Assembly (NCBI RefSeq): GCF_003002895.1
Contig: NZ_PVTI01000007.1
Location: 1 to 64,000 of the forward strand
Reading direction: 5' to 3'
From: Knoellia remsis
Lineage (GTDB): Bacteria; Actinomycetota; Actinomycetes; Actinomycetales; Dermatophilaceae
DNA length: 64,000 bases
Shown here: positions 17,220-25,321 of the stretch, in pieces
How positions within the stretch are numbered: the first letter of the stretch is position 1
Layout of the letters: every line of letters starts with the position of its first letter
Notes under the pieces: model-generated
Databases searched by the model: none
What the model was told of the DNA's origin: nothing
Seen by the model: only the letters and a program-made list of their open reading frames with translations
Made by a program: the position numbers and the translations under genes

Positions 17220-18143
17220 TCAGGGCAGGTCGACGTAGGGCGCGAGGAACTCGCGCGCGCCCTCGGTGTCGAGGCGGTACACGACGTTCGTGGCGTAGCA
17301 CGGGCCGTCACCGGTGATGGTCGTCGCCGCGAGGACGAGCTGGCCGTCGATCTCGACGTAGTTCGGGCCGCCGGAGTCGCCGTAGCAGGCGCCGCCGTAG
17401 CCGCGCGCCGCGATCATGCCGAGGCGCACCCACGTCGGGTTGAGCGCGTTGAAGTCGACGAGGGCCTTCATGCGGACGCCGCCGCCGGGGTGGGTCTGGC
17501 CGCCCGGGCCGCGGACGGCCTCGCTCGTGCCGTAGCCCACGACCCACCAGTCGGCGGCGTCGAGGGCGCGGCTGCCGAGCTCGTCGAGCTGGCCGAGCGT
17601 CGGCAGCGTCGCGGGCGTGAAGTCCCAGACGTCCTGCGGCGTCGTGTCCCACTGGGCGAAGTCGATGACGGCGATGTCCTGGCTGTCGGAGCCGTTGCCG
17701 GGGTACTCCGGGTCCTGGTGAGGCGTGCCCTCGACGATCCAGCCCTGGTCGAGGAAGTACTGGACCTTGGTCGCGAGGTAGGTCTCGAGCTCGGCCGGGT
17801 CGGTCGGCACCGGCCCGTTCTCCTTGTCATAGGCGTCGAGCAGGCCCTGGAAGTCCTCCTCGAGGCTCACGAAGTAGCGGTCGTCGGGCAGCCCGCCGTC
17901 GGTGCAGTGCGCCGCCGTGAGGAAGGTGTCGTCGTCGACCATCGTGCCGGTGCAGTACCAGCGGAAGCGGTCGAGGTAGCCGTCACCGTCACGGTCGTAG
18001 AAGCCGACGAGGGCACCGACCTCGGTGCGCTCGGGCGCCGGCTCGGCGTTGTAGCTGTTGATGGCGCCTGCCGGCGACGCACCCACGAGGGTGGTCAGGG
18101 CGAGCGCCAGGCCGGCCAAGCCGGCGAGGAAGGAACGACGCAT
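17220..18143 (-). CDS. Secreted trypsin-like serine protease (S1)
   Basis: A 307-residue exported protease. It has a signal peptide (MRRSFLAGLAGLALALTTLV..., cleavage near AGA-IN at about 27). The catalytic triad is His in FLTAAHC, Asp in DIAVIDF and Ser in GDSGGP; cysteines flank as in chymotrypsin-fold enzymes. An EF-hand-like loop DRDGDGYLDRF near residue 50 suggests calcium binding. ATG 18143 is supported by AGGAGA 7 bases upstream. The perfect palindrome at 17164 follows it. The substrate is unknown; extracellular protein degradation is inferred. Confidence 0.9.
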   Translation of the reverse strand: MRRSFLAGLAGLALALTTLVGASPAGAINSYNAEPAPERTEVGALVGFYDRDGDGYLDRFRWYCTGTMVDDDTFLTAAHCTDGGLPDDRYFVSLEEDFQGLLDAYDKENGPVPTDPAELETYLATKVQYFLDQGWIVEGTPHQDPEYPGNGSDSQDIAVIDFAQWDTTPQDVWDFTPATLPTLGQLDELGSRALDAADWWVVGYGTSEAVRGPGGQTHPGGGVRMKALVDFNALNPTWVRLGMIAARGYGGACYGDSGGPNYVEIDGQLVLAATTITGDGPCYATNVVYRLDTEGAREFLAPYVDLP

Positions 18144-18409
18144 CGTTGGGTCTCCTGTGGTCGGGACGGGCCTGGTCGGCCCCATTTCGGCAGGGTACCT
18201 ACGACCGCCGACATCGACGCGGACCGCAGCGGGGGAAATCGCGAGCAACCGGCGTCCGAGAATTCGGTGGCGCAACGCCCGCGACTGCTGTCACGCTGGG
18301 ACGCACCGCACGGCATACGGCCGTGCCCTGACTTCGAGGAGGCGTGACATGTCGACGACTGTCCCGGGCCTTTCCCGCGCCCACATCCTTCTCACCACGG
18401 AGTCAGACA

Positions 18410-19270
18410 ATGACCTTCCACGAAGCCGCGGCGCAGTCGCCGCTCTTCGCCAGCGTCACCCGGCCCGACGACCCGCCTGAGGGCGATCGCTGGTCCACCT
18501 GGGACGGCGCCACGCACGGCCCCTCCCCGCGACCCGACTGGGTCATCACCGAGCTCGGCGCCGTCGAGTCCGACCTCGGCATCCTCAAGACCGGCAAGGA
18601 GGCCGACGTCCACCTCGTGCGGCGCTGGCTGCCCGACGGCACGTCCTCGCCGCCGCGCGACAGCCTGCTCGCGGCCAAGCGCTACCGCGGCGCCGAGAAC
18701 CGGCTCTTCCACCGCGACGGCGGCTACCTCGAGGGCCGGCGCGTCCGCAAGAGCCGTGAGACACGGGCCATGGCGCGGCGCACCGAGTTCGGGCGCGCCC
18801 TCATCGCCGGGCAGTGGGCCGGGGCGGAGTTCGGCGCGCTCGGCCGGCTGTGGGAGCTCGGCCTGCCGGTCCCCTACCCGGTCCAGCTGAACGAGGCCGA
18901 GATGCTCATGGAGTTCGTCACCGACGACCCCGCGAGCGGCTCGGCGGCACCGCGCCTCGTCCAGACCAGGCCGGGCCCCGACCTGCTCGCCGAGCTCTTC
19001 GAGCAGTTCCGCGACGTCGTCCTCACCCTCGCCGGCGAGGGCTGGGCGCACGGCGACCTCTCGCCCTACAACGTCCTCGTCCGCGGCGAGCGGCTCGTCG
19101 TCATCGACTGGCCGCAGATCGTCGACGTCGTCGGCAACCCGCACGGGTTCGAGTTCCTCGAGCGCGACGTGCGGGTCATGTGCGACTGGTTCGTCCGCCG
19201 CGGGCTCGACGTCGACGCGGACTCGCTCTTCGGCGACGTCGCCGCGCAAGCAGCGGGCTCGACCTGGTGA
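18410..19270 (+). CDS. RIO-type serine/threonine kinase
   Basis: A 286-residue RIO1-like protein kinase. Visible motifs are GILKTGKEADVHLV (ATP-binding loop), LLAAKRYRG (ATP lysine), LMEFV (hinge), HGDLSPYNVLV (catalytic loop) and VIDWPQ (metal-binding aspartate). Its substrate is unknown; RIO kinases in archaea and eukaryotes act in ribosome maturation, and bacterial roles are not settled. ATG 18410 is preceded by GGAG 7 bases away; GTG 18344 is an in-frame alternative. A short overlapping frame at 18349-18480 with a strong GAGGAGG could be a leader peptide. Confidence 0.85.
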   Translation: MTFHEAAAQSPLFASVTRPDDPPEGDRWSTWDGATHGPSPRPDWVITELGAVESDLGILKTGKEADVHLVRRWLPDGTSSPPRDSLLAAKRYRGAENRLFHRDGGYLEGRRVRKSRETRAMARRTEFGRALIAGQWAGAEFGALGRLWELGLPVPYPVQLNEAEMLMEFVTDDPASGSAAPRLVQTRPGPDLLAELFEQFRDVVLTLAGEGWAHGDLSPYNVLVRGERLVVIDWPQIVDVVGNPHGFEFLERDVRVMCDWFVRRGLDVDADSLFGDVAAQAAGSTW

Positions 19271-19310
19271 GCCGTATGCCGTGAGCCGGCACCTTCCGCG
19301 TGCGCGCCCG

Positions 19311-19358
19311 CAGCGTCTGCGTTGATGGTCAGGTTCCTGACCATCGACGCAGACGCTG
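19311..19358. terminator. Long hairpin, bidirectional; palindromic repeat family
   Basis: A 23-bp stem (one G-T wobble) starts CAGCGTCTGCGTTGATGG and closes over a TT loop. It lies between the convergent kinase (stop 19270) and lyase (stop 19366) genes. A near copy (one mismatch in the stem) occurs at 36385-36428 inside a coding region. Confidence 0.8.
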
Positions 19359-19365
19359 GGGGCGG

Positions 19366-20235
19366 TCAGCGCGAGGTGACGGCCTCGTGGGTCGCGAGGA
19401 CGCGCTGAGCCACCTCGACGTGGAGGTTCTCGATCATGCGCCCGTTCAGGGTGACGACTCCCTTCCCGGCGCCCGCCTCCCATGCCTCGACGATGGCGCG
19501 AGCGTCCGCGACGGCCTCCTCGCTCGGCGAGAACACCGCGTTGCACGTCTCGACCTGCCCGGGGTGGATGAGGGTCTTGCCGTCGAAGCCGAAGTCGCGA
19601 CCCTGCACGCACTCGGCCTCGAAGCCCTCGGCGTCCTTGACGTCGTTGTAGACCCCGTCGAGGATCGCGATCCCCGCCTCGCGAGCGGCGAGCAGGGACA
19701 GCTGGAGCGAGGTCACGAGCGGCCCGCGACCGGGCACGTGGTCGGCGCGCAGCTCCTTGACGAGGTCGTTGGTCCCCAGGACGAGGACGGCGAGCTCCGG
19801 TGCGGCAGAGGCGATCTCGCGCACGTTGAAGATCGCGGAGGGCGTCTCGATCATCGCCCACAGCCTCGTGTGCTCGGGAGCACCGGCGTCGCGCATCGCC
19901 GTCACGAGCGAGCGCACCTCGTCGGCGGAGTTCACCTTCGGGACGACGATCCCGGCGGGCCCGGCCTGGGCCGCGGCCGCGAGGTCGGCCTCGTGCCACT
20001 GCGTCCCGATGCCGTTGACGCGGATGGTCACCTCGCGCGAGCCGTACTCGCCCGATGACGCTGCGGCACAAGCGGATTCGCGCGCAGCCTCCTTGTGGTC
20101 GGGACCGACCGCATCCTCGAGGTCGAGGATGAGCGCGTCGACCGGGAGCGTCTTGGCCTTCTCGAGAGCGCGCTCGTTCGAGCTCGGCATGTAGAGCACC
20201 GAACGACGCGGCACGTATGCCGTCCGCTCACCCAT
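19366..20235 (-). CDS. HpcH/HpaI aldolase/citrate lyase family protein (CitE/Mcl2-like)
   Basis: A 289-residue TIM-barrel lyase of the CitE superfamily. Motifs include RSVLYMPSSNERALEKA, LILDLEDAVGPDHK (metal/phosphate site), VRVNGIGTQWHEADL, VPKVNSADEV, WAMIETPSAIFN and LGTNDLVKEL, and the C-terminal FDGKTLIHPGQVE. Such proteins cleave malyl-, citramalyl- or methylmalyl-CoA or act as malyl-CoA thioesterases (Mcl2). It overlaps the preceding lyase gene by one base (TGATG), so the two are made together. Which reaction it performs is not decided by sequence. Confidence 0.88.
   Translation of the reverse strand: MGERTAYVPRRSVLYMPSSNERALEKAKTLPVDALILDLEDAVGPDHKEAARESACAAASSGEYGSREVTIRVNGIGTQWHEADLAAAAQAGPAGIVVPKVNSADEVRSLVTAMRDAGAPEHTRLWAMIETPSAIFNVREIASAAPELAVLVLGTNDLVKELRADHVPGRGPLVTSLQLSLLAAREAGIAILDGVYNDVKDAEGFEAECVQGRDFGFDGKTLIHPGQVETCNAVFSPSEEAVADARAIVEAWEAGAGKGVVTLNGRMIENLHVEVAQRVLATHEAVTSR
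20214..20233 (+). repeat. Extended copy of the dispersed GTATGCCG motif
   Basis: CGTATGCCGTCCGCTCACCC. The same 20-mer occurs at 41394-41413, and with one difference at 28489-28508. Here it encodes GERTAY at the N-terminus of the minus-strand CitE-like protein. Confidence 0.8.
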
Positions 20236-21404
20236 CAGGACTCCTCACCCTTGCTGTCGGCGGGCTTGCTGTCGGCGGCCGTGCCGGACGCCTCGGTGCC
20301 GGACGCCTCGGTGCCGGACTCCTCGGACGGCGACCCACCGGCATACAGCGCAGCGAGCTCGGGGTCGTTGGCCGAGAGCCGGTCGGCGAGCTCGAGGATG
20401 ACGAGGCACTGCTTGAGCGAGGCGTCGTCCTCCATCTTGCCGTCGAGCATGACCGCACCCGTGCCGTCACCCATGGCCTCCTTGACCCGGCGCGCGTGCG
20501 CGACGTCCTCGGCGGACGGACTGAAGACGCGCTTGGCGATGTCCACCTGCACCGGGTGCAGCGTCCACGTGCCGACGCAGCCGAGGAGGAAGGCGTTGCG
20601 GAACTGGTCCTCGCACGCGACGACGTCCTTGATGTCCCCGAACGGCCCGTAGTACGGGAGGATCCCGTGCATCGCACAGGCGTCGACCATCCGCGCGATC
20701 GTGTAGTGCCAGAGGTCCTGCTGGTAGGTCGCGCGGTCCGCGGTGATCGGGTCCACGCCCTCGCCGAGCCCGGTCGGCGGGTCCTGCCGGACCAGGTAGC
20801 CGGGGTGGCCGCCCCCGACGCGGGTCGTCTTCATCCGGCGGTCGGCGGCGAGGTCCGCCGGGCCGAGCGAGATCCCCTGCATCCGCGGGGACGCCCCAGC
20901 GATCGCCTCGACGTTGGCCATGCCGCGCGCCGTCTCGAGGATGGCGTGGACGAGGATCGGGCGGGTCAGCCCGGCGCGCGCCTCGAGCTGGGCGAGCAGC
21001 CGGTCGACGTAGTGGATGTCCTCGGGGCCCTGCACCTTGGGCACCATGACGACGTCGAGCGTGTCGCCGATCTCGGTGACGAGGGTGGTGAGGTCGTCGA
21101 GGACCCACGGGCTGTCGAGGGCGTTGACGCGCGTCCAGAGCTGGGTGTGCTCGCCGAAGTCCGTGTCCTTCGCGATCCGGACGAGGCCCTCACGGGCGGC
21201 CTCCTTGCGGTCGGCCTTCACGGCGTCCTCGAGGTTGCCGAGGAGGACGTCGACGGTGCCGACCATCCCCGGGACCTTCGCGGCCATCTTCTCGTTGCTC
21301 GGGTCGAAGAAGTGGATCATCCGGCTCGGGCGGGCCGGCACCTCGCGGACCGGGGCCGGCGCCCCGACCGCGAGCGGGGCGAAGAAGTCCTTGGGTGAGC
21401 GCAT
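20235..21404 (-). CDS. CoA-ester lyase, Mcl1-like (malyl-/methylmalyl-CoA lyase)
   Basis: A 389-residue CitE-superfamily enzyme. It resembles malyl-CoA/beta-methylmalyl-CoA lyase: [17 protein letters not shown] (metal/phosphate site), [38 protein letters not shown] and [17 protein letters not shown] are all placed as in Mcl1. It would split methylmalyl-CoA to glyoxylate and propionyl-CoA, or the reverse. The last 30 residues ([13 protein letters not shown]-type repeat) are a low-complexity tail. ATG 21404 is chosen because conserved sequence begins at [11 protein letters not shown]. Its stop overlaps the start of the second lyase. Confidence 0.85.
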   Translation of the reverse strand: MRSPKDFFAPLAVGAPAPVREVPARPSRMIHFFDPSNEKMAAKVPGMVGTVDVLLGNLEDAVKADRKEAAREGLVRIAKDTDFGEHTQLWTRVNALDSPWVLDDLTTLVTEIGDTLDVVMVPKVQGPEDIHYVDRLLAQLEARAGLTRPILVHAILETARGMANVEAIAGASPRMQGISLGPADLAADRRMKTTRVGGGHPGYLVRQDPPTGLGEGVDPITADRATYQQDLWHYTIARMVDACAMHGILPYYGPFGDIKDVVACEDQFRNAFLLGCVGTWTLHPVQVDIAKRVFSPSAEDVAHARRVKEAMGDGTGAVMLDGKMEDDASLKQCLVILELADRLSANDPELAALYAGGSPSEESGTEASGTEASGTAADSKPADSKGEES

Positions 21405-21458
21405 GGTGCCGGACGCTAGCAGTGCGCTGCGGGCAGGCGTTATGAGACAGTTCACGCC

Positions 21459-22013
21459 GTGAGCGAGACCCCCGGGACTCCCCCGGTCACCGCCGTCAAC
21501 GTCACCCGCCTCCTCGCCGAGGCGGCGAGCAAGTCGGGCGTGCTCTGGGTCGAGGTCCCGGACGGGTCGGGCGCCCCCGAGACCCACGCGGTGTGGTTCG
21601 TCTGGCACGACGACGAGGACCCCCGCGGCACCGGCCCCGCGGCATACGTCGTCTCCGGCGAGGGTGAGCAGCACCTGCCGGACCTGCCCGCGGAGGTGAC
21701 CACGATCTTCCGCAGCAAGGACACCGGCGGCCGGCTACTCCGGCTGCGCGCCACCGTGCGCGTCCTCGAGGGCGGCACGCCCGAGTGGGACGCCGCCGCC
21801 GAGGTGCTGCGCGCCGAACGCCTCAACGCCACCGGCGACGTCGTCGCCCGCTGGCGGGAGGGTGCGACGATTCGGGTCCTCTCACCGCACGGTCGTCCCG
21901 ACGAGGCTCCCGGCACGTATGCCGGTGAGTCGGGTCGTCGTCCCGTCTCACCCGCGCGCGGCACGACGACGCGCTGGCGCCCCTGGCACTGGCGCGGCCG
22001 CGGCCGCGGCTGA
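21459..22013 (+). CDS. Conserved hypothetical protein
   Basis: A 184-residue protein from GTG 21459. Residues about 10-140 have an alternating-strand pattern ([47 protein letters not shown]) that could be a pyridoxamine-oxidase-like split barrel, but I cannot assign it firmly. The C-terminal 45 residues are basic and tryptophan-rich ([14 protein letters not shown]). No catalytic motif is recognised. It diverges from the Mcl1-like gene, and a strong hairpin follows its stop. Confidence 0.7.
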   Translation: MSETPGTPPVTAVNVTRLLAEAASKSGVLWVEVPDGSGAPETHAVWFVWHDDEDPRGTGPAAYVVSGEGEQHLPDLPAEVTTIFRSKDTGGRLLRLRATVRVLEGGTPEWDAAAEVLRAERLNATGDVVARWREGATIRVLSPHGRPDEAPGTYAGESGRRPVSPARGTTTRWRPWHWRGRGRG

Positions 22014-22024
22014 CACCTCGCCTC

Positions 22025-22064
22025 GTGTGCCTCACGCAGACGTCTGTGTCTGCGTGAGGCACAC
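22025..22064. terminator. 17-bp hairpin terminator
   Basis: GTGTGCCTCACGCAGAC (22025-22041) pairs perfectly with 22048-22064 around a 6-base loop, between the stop at 22013 and the next plus-strand gene. No poly-T follows, as usual in G+C-rich actinobacteria. Confidence 0.8.
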
Positions 22065-22097
22065 ACGGCGTGGTCATGGAGAGGGCGCGGGTCCGAC

Positions 22098-22103
22098 TAC
22101 CCT
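22098..22103 (+). promoter_or_regulatory. -10-like box for a leaderless start
   Basis: TACCCT lies 6 bases before GTG 22110 and no Shine-Dalgarno sequence intervenes, consistent with a leaderless transcript of the MgtE/CBS gene. Confidence 0.4.
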
Positions 22104-22109
22104 GTCCGC

Positions 22110-23426
22110 GTGAGCACGAGCACCCGCGTCTTCGTCGGCCGACTGGCCGAGCTCGCCGTGTTCGACCCCCTGGGCGACCCGGTGGGCCGCGTCCGGGACG
22201 TCGTCGTCACCTTCAGCGCCCAGCGCAGCCGACCCCGGGTCATCGGGCTCGTCGTCGAGGTGCCGGGCCGGCGTCGCGTCTTCGTGCCGATGACCCGCGT
22301 GACGTCCGTCGACGGCGGCCAGGTCATCACGACCGGCCTGGTCAACATGCGCCGGTTCGAGCAGCGCCCGAACGAGACCCTCGTCCTCGCCGAGCTCATC
22401 GAACGCAAGGTCACCGTGCGCGACGAGAGCGGCGAGAGCGTCGAGGCGACCGTCGAGGACGTCGGGCTCGAGCAGAGCCACGCCCGGGCATGGTCGGTCA
22501 CCCGCGTCTTCGTGCGGACCTCGGGGCGCTCGAGCGGGCGCAGCCTGTCGCGTCTCGGTCGGCGGCGGGGCGAGACCTTCGTCGTGCCGGTCGAGGACGT
22601 CACCGGCCTGCGCGACACGAGCGACCAGCAGAGCGCCGCCCGCCTCCTTGAGCACTACGAGGACCTCAAGCCCGCCGACCTCGCCGAGGCCATCCACGAC
22701 CTGCCCGACAAGCGCCGGGCCGAGGTCGCCGCGGCGCTCGCCGACGACCAGCTCGCCGACGTCCTCGAAGAGCTGCCCGAGGACGAGCAGGTCGAGATCA
22801 TCGCCGGCCTCGACAACGACCGTGTCGCCGACGTCCTCGAGGCCATGGAGCCCGACGACGCCGCCGACCTCCTCGCCGAGCTCCCCGCGGAGCGCCAGGA
22901 GGAGCTGCTCCAGCTCATGGAGCCCGACGAGGCCGCCGACCTGCGCCGCCTGCTCACCTACGACGAGAACACCGCCGGTGGTCTCATGACGACCGAGCCG
23001 GTCATCCTCGGGCCGGACGCCTCGATCGCCGAGGCCCTCGCCGTCGTGCGTCGCAAGGAGCTCTCCACCGCCCTCGCGTGCACCGTCTTCGTGTGCCGTC
23101 CCCCGCTCGAGACCCCGACCGGCAGGTTCCTCGGGATGGTGCACATCCAACGCCTCCTGCGAGAGCCCCCGCACGCCTCGGTCGGCACGATCCTCGACAA
23201 GGACGTCGAGCCGGTGACGACCGACGCCACCGTCGGCCAGGTGACCCGGCTCCTCGCGACCTACGACCTCGTCGGGCTGCCCGTCGTCGACGACAACGGC
23301 CTGCTCGTCGGCGCCGTCACCGTCGACGACGTCCTCGACCACCTGCTGCCCGACGACTGGCGCGAGGACCGCCACGAGATCACCGGGAGCCACCAGACCG
23401 TGCAGGCGGTGAGCCGCCGTGGCTGA
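22110..23426 (+). CDS. MgtE-N/CBS/PRC-barrel domain protein (soluble)
   Basis: A 438-residue protein. PRC-barrel-like strands fill about residues 5-180, the MgtE N-terminal superhelix about 185-290 (DLAEAIHDLPDKRRAEVAAA, ADVLEELPEDEQVEII) and a CBS pair about 290-415 (AGGLMTTEPVIL, VDDVLDHLLPDDWRED). The magnesium channel membrane domain of MgtE is missing, so it is probably a magnesium/nucleotide-sensing regulatory protein rather than a transporter. Homologues sit near mrp in mycobacteria (Rv1232c region). Its last 8 bases overlap the DUF1003 gene start (GTGGCTGA), implying coupling. Confidence 0.85.
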   Translation: MSTSTRVFVGRLAELAVFDPLGDPVGRVRDVVVTFSAQRSRPRVIGLVVEVPGRRRVFVPMTRVTSVDGGQVITTGLVNMRRFEQRPNETLVLAELIERKVTVRDESGESVEATVEDVGLEQSHARAWSVTRVFVRTSGRSSGRSLSRLGRRRGETFVVPVEDVTGLRDTSDQQSAARLLEHYEDLKPADLAEAIHDLPDKRRAEVAAALADDQLADVLEELPEDEQVEIIAGLDNDRVADVLEAMEPDDAADLLAELPAERQEELLQLMEPDEAADLRRLLTYDENTAGGLMTTEPVILGPDASIAEALAVVRRKELSTALACTVFVCRPPLETPTGRFLGMVHIQRLLREPPHASVGTILDKDVEPVTTDATVGQVTRLLATYDLVGLPVVDDNGLLVGAVTVDDVLDHLLPDDWREDRHEITGSHQTVQAVSRRG

Positions 23427-23979
23427 GCGTCGCGAGCGCGGGCCCCGCCTCGACCAGCCCCGCGAGGCCCGCCGTCAGTTCCTGTCCAAGCCGGAGGCCC
23501 TGACCGAGGAGGCCTTCGGCGTCCTGTCGGAGAAGTTCGCGCGCTTCATGGGCACCGCGTACTTCCTCATCGGCATGACCGTCTTCGTCGCGGTGTGGGT
23601 GCTGTGGAACCTGCTCGCGCCGGCGTCGTGGAAGTTCGACGAGTACCCCTTCATCTTCCTCACGCTCATGCTGAGCCTGCAGGCGTCGTATGCCGCCCCG
23701 CTCATCCTGCTCGCGCAGAACCGTCAGGCCGACCGCGACCGGGTCATGCTCGAGCAGGACCGCACCCGCGACGAGCGCAACCTCGCCGACACCGAGTTCC
23801 TCACCCGCGAGGTGGCGGCGCTGCGGATCGCGATGCGTGACTCGGCGACGCGTGACTTCGTCCGCGGCGAGCTGCGCGACCTCCTCGACGAGATGGAGGA
23901 GCGCGGCCTCGTCGTGACGAAGGCACCCGCGACAGACCAGGCCGACGGCAACGACACGACCGACGGCCGCGACGCCTGA
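23419..23979 (+). CDS. DUF1003 membrane protein
   Basis: A 186-residue protein with two membrane helices at about residues 50-70 (YFLIGMTVFVAVWVLWNLL) and about 80-100 (FIFLTLMLSLQASYAAPLI). A conserved QNRQADRDRV follows and then a charged, probably coiled-coil segment. This is the DUF1003 layout; function unknown. It starts at GTG 23419 inside the CBS protein gene, so it is presumably produced together with it; partnership in metal homeostasis is inference. A short hairpin at 24010 follows. Confidence 0.88.
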   Translation: MAERRERGPRLDQPREARRQFLSKPEALTEEAFGVLSEKFARFMGTAYFLIGMTVFVAVWVLWNLLAPASWKFDEYPFIFLTLMLSLQASYAAPLILLAQNRQADRDRVMLEQDRTRDERNLADTEFLTREVAALRIAMRDSATRDFVRGELRDLLDEMEERGLVVTKAPATDQADGNDTTDGRDA

Positions 23980-24009
23980 CCGCACCCGCTTGGGCATGGG
24001 CACGTGAGC

Positions 24010-24033
24010 CCGCCCACCCCCGCAGGTGGGCGG
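24010..24033. terminator. Short hairpin downstream of DUF1003 gene
   Basis: CCGCCCACC and GGTGGGCGG form a 9-bp stem around CCCGCA, between the DUF1003 stop and the mrp promoter. Confidence 0.6.
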
Positions 24034-24045
24034 ACGGCATACGCC

Positions 24046-24051
24046 TAAAAT
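24046..24051 (+). promoter_or_regulatory. -10 box for leaderless mrp transcript
   Basis: TAAAAT is close to the consensus -10 and lies 6 bases before ATG 24058, with no Shine-Dalgarno sequence, so transcription probably begins at the start codon. Confidence 0.6.
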
Positions 24052-24057
24052 GAACCA

Positions 24058-25203
24058 ATGCCCGCCACAGCTGCACCCGTGAGCGACGAGGCCCTGCGCG
24101 CGGCCCTCGCCACCGTCAACGACCCGGAGATCCGCAAGCCCATCACCGAGCTCGGCATGGTCGAGTCGGTCGAGGCCGACGAGTCCGGCCGGGTCGCCGT
24201 CACCGTGCTGCTGACGATCGCCGGCTGTCCGCTCAAGGAGACCCTGACCAAGGACACGACCGCGGCCCTGCTCAAGGTGCCCGGTGTCTCCGCCGTCGAC
24301 GTCACCCTCGGCGTGATGTCCGACGAGCAGCGCGCCGAGCTGCGCACGAACCTGCGCGGCGGCGCGGCCGAGAAGGAGATCCCCTTCGCCAAGGCGGGCA
24401 GCCTCACCCGCGTGTATGCCGTGGCCTCCGGCAAGGGCGGCGTCGGCAAGTCGTCGGTCACCGCGAACCTCGCCGCCGCGATGGCGAAGCAGGGGCTCAA
24501 GGTCGGCGTCGTCGACGCCGACATCTACGGCTTCTCGATCCCACGCATGCTCGGTGTCGAGCACAAGCCGACCCAGGTCGACGAGATGATCCTGCCGCCG
24601 GTCGCGCACGACGTGAAGGTCATCTCGATCGGCATGTTCGTCCCGGGCAACCAGCCGGTCGTGTGGCGCGGGCCGATGCTGCACCGCGCGCTCCAGCAGT
24701 TCCTCGCCGACGTCTTCTGGGGCGACCTCGACGTCCTGCTCCTCGACCTCCCGCCCGGCACCGGCGACATCGCGATCTCGGTCGCGCAGCTCATCCCGGG
24801 CGCCGAGATCCTCGTCGTCACGACGCCGCAGCAGGCCGCGGCCGAGGTCGCCGAGCGCGCCGGCGCCATCGCCGTCCAGACGCACCAGCGCGTCGCCGGC
24901 GTCATCGAGAACATGTCGTGGCTCGAGCTGCCCGACGGCTCGCGTCAGGAGATCTTCGGCGCCGGCGGCGGCCAGACCGTCGCCGACTCGCTCACCCGCA
25001 GCATCGGCGCACCGGTCCCGCTGCTCGGGCAGATCCCGCTCGACACGACGCTGCGCGTCGGCGCCGACCAGGGCATGCCCGTCGTCCTCGGCGAGCCGGA
25101 CTCCCCGGCCGCCGTCGCGCTGCGCGGCATCGCGCGCGAGCTCGGCACCCGCGCCCGCGGTCTCGCCGGCCGCTCGCTCGGGCTCTCCCCCACCCCGCGC
25201 TGA
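24058..25203 (+). CDS. mrp: Mrp/ApbC-type iron-sulfur cluster carrier ATPase
   Basis: A 381-residue P-loop protein. A MIP18/DUF59 domain is at about 10-100 (NDPEIRKPITELGMV), followed by the NBP35/Mrp ATPase with the deviant Walker A SGKGGVGKSSVT (about 122-133), DADIYGFSIPRML and LLLDLPPGTGD. It is expected to hold and transfer Fe-S clusters. The C-terminal CPxC motif of many Mrp proteins is absent (the region reads ENMSWLELPDGSRQEIFGAGG), as in several actinobacterial members. The start is set by a -10 box 6 bases upstream (leaderless). Synteny with mycobacterial mrp near sigE supports the call. Confidence 0.93.
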   Translation: MPATAAPVSDEALRAALATVNDPEIRKPITELGMVESVEADESGRVAVTVLLTIAGCPLKETLTKDTTAALLKVPGVSAVDVTLGVMSDEQRAELRTNLRGGAAEKEIPFAKAGSLTRVYAVASGKGGVGKSSVTANLAAAMAKQGLKVGVVDADIYGFSIPRMLGVEHKPTQVDEMILPPVAHDVKVISIGMFVPGNQPVVWRGPMLHRALQQFLADVFWGDLDVLLLDLPPGTGDIAISVAQLIPGAEILVVTTPQQAAAEVAERAGAIAVQTHQRVAGVIENMSWLELPDGSRQEIFGAGGGQTVADSLTRSIGAPVPLLGQIPLDTTLRVGADQGMPVVLGEPDSPAAVALRGIARELGTRARGLAGRSLGLSPTPR

Positions 25204-25308
25204 CCTGCTCAGCGGGGCGGCGAGGAAGCGGTCCGACCCTCGGACGGACGCGACCGACTCGTCGGCTCACCCGCTGACACGATTCGGCTGACCCACAGGA
25301 CGGCCCAA

Positions 25309-25314
25309 TAGGCT
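25309..25314 (+). promoter_or_regulatory. -10-like box before sulfatase start
   Basis: TAGGCT lies 7 bases before GTG 25322 and no ribosome-binding site intervenes; the same TAGGCT box precedes dapD. It suggests a leaderless transcript. Confidence 0.4.
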
Positions 25315-25321
25315 TGTCGCC

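Noticed and set aside
20270-20335. Direct-repeat regulatory element
   Set aside because: The repeats encode the low-complexity [11 protein letters not shown] tail of the Mcl1-like lyase.
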